Origin: Nemertoderma westbladi | Taxonomy: Eukaryota > Xenacoelomorpha > Nemertodermatida > Nemertodermatidae | Direction of reading: 5' to 3' | NCBI GenBank assembly: GCA_032718475.1 | Contig: JAUCBJ010002568.1 | Coordinates: 1-34,054, forward strand | Length of the DNA stretch: 34,054 nucleotides | Shown: one piece after another, positions 31,145 to 34,054 of the stretch | Layout: each line of letters begins with the position of its first letter | How positions within the stretch are numbered: position 1 is the first letter of the stretch | Position numbers and translations under genes: made by a program | The notes under the pieces: generated by a model | What the model saw: only the letters and a program-made list of their open reading frames with translations | Database searches by the model: none | What the model was told of the DNA's origin: nothing

Positions 31145-31966
31145 ATGATTGAGTTGATAGAAGATGATCTTGGTATCAGGGAGCGATATACTCTACCTTT
31201 ACAAGCGTTTGTTGATAGCTTGATACGCGGCGACGCTGGTCCAACTGCTGCGGAGGACGATGGTCGTTATATCGAACCGCCAATGTCCCAAGAGCAGCTC
31301 ACGCGTGAGTTGGACTATAGGAAATTCACCGCTCGCTATATGCATCGTAATGGTACGTATGTGGACTTCTTAACTACTGGTCATCCTATCGATTTACACG
31401 ATACGGACAATGTCGACACCAAAAGGGAAATGGTACGATTGAAATATCCTACCCAGCGGAAGCGGAACGATAAATTGAGACTCGAACACGAAAATTCTAT
31501 TCGAAACCGACTCGAAAGTGCAGATGTCGAAGAGCCGGATAAACGCAGCGACTCCACCAAATACCTGGAATTCTTGAGAGAAACCTATCTCGATATTACC
31601 AGTCAACAGAATCTAGAAACTCGATATCCTCAAGGTATACATCATGACCGCATGGTAGGACTCAAACGGCTCTATTCCACTATGATGTATCTTACCGCCG
31701 ATCGATCGCTACCTGTTGTACCTGATAGCTTCGAACGGATGGAGGAATATTGTAAGCTGGAGAAAGATCACTCGCGTTTCCCCTACAAGACGTGCGTTTT
31801 TGGTATTATTGCGATGAATGCCCAAGACCCAACCAACAAACGGAAAGATATAAACATCCGCGGAGACGTTGCTTTAAACACGGTTTTACTCGCTATACTT
31901 ACGGGAGTTTCGAGCGAAACTTGTTCGATGTATCACCTACGCTCGTTCGACTCAGACGATCCTTAA
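31145..31966 (+). CDS. Unrecognised gene R1 (273 aa), virus-like or transposon-like
   Basis: An ATG-started frame with balanced base use in AT-rich surroundings. I do not recognise a family. The protein is charged: the N-terminal half has many Asp/Glu/Arg (LIEDDLGIRERYTLPLQAF, PPMSQEQLTRELDYRKFTAR). The middle is rich in Lys/Arg/Glu (PTQRKRNDKLRLEHENSIR). The C-terminal part is more hydrophobic (LYSTMMYLTADR; DVALNTVLLAILTG). There is no signal peptide and no obvious catalytic motif. It lies 9 bp upstream of R2. It may be a structural or DNA-binding protein of an integrated virus or of a large DNA transposon. The frame is intact to TAA at 31964, although the last ~12 residues could follow a frameshift. 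Confidence 0.55.
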   Translation: MIELIEDDLGIRERYTLPLQAFVDSLIRGDAGPTAAEDDGRYIEPPMSQEQLTRELDYRKFTARYMHRNGTYVDFLTTGHPIDLHDTDNVDTKREMVRLKYPTQRKRNDKLRLEHENSIRNRLESADVEEPDKRSDSTKYLEFLRETYLDITSQQNLETRYPQGIHHDRMVGLKRLYSTMMYLTADRSLPVVPDSFERMEEYCKLEKDHSRFPYKTCVFGIIAMNAQDPTNKRKDINIRGDVALNTVLLAILTGVSSETCSMYHLRSFDSDDP

Positions 31967-31974
31967 ATAAACCA

Positions 31975-32274
31975 ATGATCAGAGTTTCGGAATACTCGAT
32001 CAGAACTCCTCATTCCCTAGTGAGACTTCAGACTCTTGATCCTATTAGTATAACGGATCCTCCCGAGCTGTACTCACTGCTCAAAGATCTAGTGTTACCT
32101 GAACAATTAGTCGGTGGCACCCCAGTTGTGGGCTTCCTAGATATTAGCCCATTCTACCTAGCCGGATTGGGACGCGGACATTTAATATCGCCGTTTAACC
32201 CTTACCATCGTCCCGGCTTAACACGATATAACCTGTCACCAAAGTGGCGGAGAACGTTGTACCAAACGAGTTAA
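31975..32274 (+). CDS. Unrecognised gene R2 (about 99 aa), possibly frameshifted end of R1
   Basis: Starts at an ATG 9 bp after the R1 stop (MIRVSEYSIRTPHSLVRL). The frame is also open upstream, overlapping R1, so R2 could be either a separate overlapping gene or the C-terminal part of R1 after a shift. Visible sequence includes LVGGTPVVGFLDISPFYLAG and RGHLISPFNPYHRPGL, rich in Gly and Pro. Beyond the stop, another frame stays open for about 35 codons. No family is recognised. Confidence 0.45.
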   Translation: MIRVSEYSIRTPHSLVRLQTLDPISITDPPELYSLLKDLVLPEQLVGGTPVVGFLDISPFYLAGLGRGHLISPFNPYHRPGLTRYNLSPKWRRTLYQTS

Positions 32275-32329
32275 ACGCTATTCTACAAAGATCAGAAAGG
32301 AAACCTGCGTTTGTTCAGATAAACGTAAG

Positions 32330-32667
32330 TTGTAACAGCAAGTCCAAGCGATAAACGAATTGTCTTTATCTCAGTTCGATTGTGAAATCCAGAATCTCTA
32401 AGAAGATATCGAACTTAGACAACCCCATTCTCTGCGAGAGTTTTTGGATGAACGTATCCAGCTACGAGCGGAGGAAAATCAGCTCGAGGAGAAGCATATC
32501 GAAACGGCGGATACCCCGACCATAATCCTACACCTTCTGATGCAATCATATTGCACCCTTCACCCAGGATTTATAGCCCTCCTAGTAAAGTGGCTCGCCC
32601 CAAAGAGAAAAGGACTCTTGCTAGCCTCGAAAGGCTGCGTAAACGCCATCTGCGTGAGAAAGACTAA
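32330..32667 (+). pseudogene. Unrecognised gene R3, coiled-coil and basic tail, broken
   Basis: One frame (about 32340-32510) reads ELSLSQFDCEIQNL, then a TAA stop at 32398-32400, then ELRQPHSLREFLDERIQLRA and further Glu/Gln/Lys-rich sequence, as in a coiled coil. After a frame change near 32510-32530, a second frame ends at TAA 32665-32667. It has a strongly basic tail (VARPKEKRTLASLERLRKRH). With R1 and R2 it forms a compact, same-strand gene group that is now decaying. Family unknown. Confidence 0.45.
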
Positions 32668-33870
32668 CTGTTTAGAGTATTTTTATATTTTAGAAACTGT
32701 GATTTGTTATATTTTATAGACTTAAATCCCATTTTCTGGGAGCGGTGTAAAAGCTTTTGCGTCATTAACCGGTTATTTTCCCTTAAAGTACTCTGTAGTT
32801 GGTTTGCCAGGCATAAAAAGGCCGTGTCCTTGCTGTACTGGTGTTTTAGAGGACATAAAAGTCATTTCTTCTGTATTTGTACTGTATTTGTACTTTAGAG
32901 GACATAATCCGCAATCTCGTGACGCAATAAGCTAGATACTCTTGAAAACAGTGTCGCTACCATAACGACGGCTAACAGCTGATATTGCCACGTCGACGTT
33001 TCTTTGTTTCTTTGTTCTCTCGTTGTTCGGTTGACCAATCAGAGCGTTTTTTGTCTCTGTGTTGGAGGTGTATACAGAACTCAGTAGTTCAGTGTTATGT
33101 TTTTTGCCTAGAGCCTAAGAACATCGGCCTTTGGCACCTACGTATATCAGCATTCTTTAGCTTTACATTAGTAGGCTTAATTATAGAACGTATATCTGTT
33201 ATCAAACCAAACCTTATCAAACTAACGAGTTAATTACAATCTTATCATACATATCTATGCAATTCATATCTTACATTACTGCTTTTGCTGATGGTTATTC
33301 ATTATATTGGTTGATGAATTATTATATCGGAATACTGATCAATAGTCAGACACCCCACCTTCTTGATATACTAAAGGTTAGAGAGACCGGTTACAGATAA
33401 ACGATTGCGACCTATGTTGAGTGGTTTGAAGTGAATCTAATGCTATTTCATATGCCCGACATAAATTGTATGTTGCTCTCTTTATACGTGACCAAATTTA
33501 GTGAAGGTCGGCAGATTAGTGTGCAGTATTGTGCAGCATTGTGTATGAGTGTAACTGATAACAAAGCATCTCCTAAAGAATGCGCCATATACGTGAATCT
33601 ATAGCCTTTTCGTTGTGTCTAGTTTAAGTCATAATTCTGTTTACATATTTAGAGCGCCACGCCCTAAAGGAACTGTTAATATTTCCCGAAAGTGAATAAT
33701 ATTTGTCAGAGATTATATATTACGATCAGTCGAATAATACAGTAGGCTTACACCATCAATCATTAAGCTCCGAACTCAGTCTCCCGGGTATATCCAACGG
33801 GTGAATGATTGCGCATAGACTGGCTTCGGCTAATGTAGTGTATCAAATACTCGTCATAAAGCTAAAGAAT
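32668..33870. other. Noncoding stretch right of gene group R
   Basis: Only short chance frames. The phrase TTTAGAGGACATAA occurs twice within about 50 bp, near 32850 and 32893. No gene, tRNA or clear repeat is seen. Confidence 0.5.
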
Positions 33871-33875
33871 ATATA

Positions 33876-34054
33876 TCATCTAAAAGACATTCTAATTTTG
33901 GCAGGTTAAACTGTCAAAGGTCTTCAAAAGCGCAAACACTCGGGTCCCCAATGCGACAAGGTGAGCTGACTGCCTTGGCAGATAAGCTTTCTCTTAGCGC
34001 AGTGGGTGTTCAAGAGCACCGAATGCAGACTGGACAGACTGATGAGGTTCTGAT
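33876..34054 (+). pseudogene. Non-LTR retrotransposon endonuclease, N-terminal fragment at window edge
   Basis: The frame that contains AGG at 33903 reads TLGSPMRQGELTALADKLSL and then SAVGVQEHRMQTGQTDEVL to the edge. This is the start of an APE-type LINE endonuclease, with the catalytic QEH motif. It aligns with the minus-strand element at 2042-3395 (MKARTLK...QGDMVALAMEY...CIQEHR) but is clearly diverged from it. Whether the rest of the element is intact cannot be judged from this window. Confidence 0.78.

Noticed and set aside
21424-32667. Assigning L or R to a named virus family (for example a parvovirus-like or adenovirus-like capsid).
   Set aside because: No diagnostic motif could be identified by eye; a guess would not be supported.
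32444-33233. Frames downstream of R2 read as membrane or Cys-rich small proteins.
   Set aside because: The first continues R3 only until a frame change near 32520. The others have no homology signs and no sensible start.
1-34054. CRISPR arrays, bacterial operons, rRNA or tRNA genes.
   Set aside because: None are visible. Repeat spacing, codon use and transposon types are eukaryotic, and no cloverleaf or rRNA core sequence was recognised.

Overview
This window looks like accessory, transposon-dense DNA from an animal nuclear genome. It is AT-rich with no prokaryotic operon structure. It holds several classes of eukaryotic transposon: non-LTR retroelements with an endonuclease, BEL/Pao LTR retroelements, Helitron-like rolling-circle elements, a terminal-inverted-repeat DNA element and a Crypton-like recombinase remnant. 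The Helitron-like family carries tandem ~152-bp core monomers, a layout known from bivalves and other molluscs. A lophotrochozoan, perhaps a mollusc, is my best guess; this is inference, not proof. Only one gene looks intact and cellular: a small RING-finger protein at 6637-7218.

Layout. 1-3900: a reverse transcriptase fragment cut off by a 1.27-kb G-rich minisatellite, then an endonuclease fragment of a non-LTR element on the other strand. 3900-7985: noncoding sequence with an old array of X-box-like motifs, a broken Crypton/DUF3504-type recombinase fragment and the RING gene. 7986-16560: a nest of Helitron-like elements. One host copy (A) is split into five pieces by four complete or near-complete copies (B, C, D, E) of its own family. 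Each is inserted precisely before a T with no target duplication. A further full-length copy (F) and two truncated copies (G, H) follow. 16800-21330: a G-rich minisatellite, an element with ~140-bp terminal inverted repeats, long C-tracts and duplicated noncoding blocks.

21424-32667 is roughly mirror-symmetric. In the middle, at about 26945, two decayed BEL/Pao elements of related families lie head to head. The minus copy is riddled with breaks. The plus copy keeps one 847-codon open frame although its reverse transcriptase and integrase are gone. Outside them lie ~1.6-kb AT-rich noncoding arms full of conserved hairpins. Outside those sit two divergently oriented, frameshifted, unrecognised gene groups (L on minus, R on plus). 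These look like remnants of a virus-like or large-transposon genome. The right edge enters another non-LTR endonuclease.

The clearest result is the Helitron nest. The inserted copies define exact element ends and target sites. Every element is built from ~152-bp monomers, each carrying a near-palindromic motif close to GTTACCATGGCAAC, the RFX X-box consensus. Monomers are grouped by threes into ~457-bp higher-order units, and unit number varies between copies.
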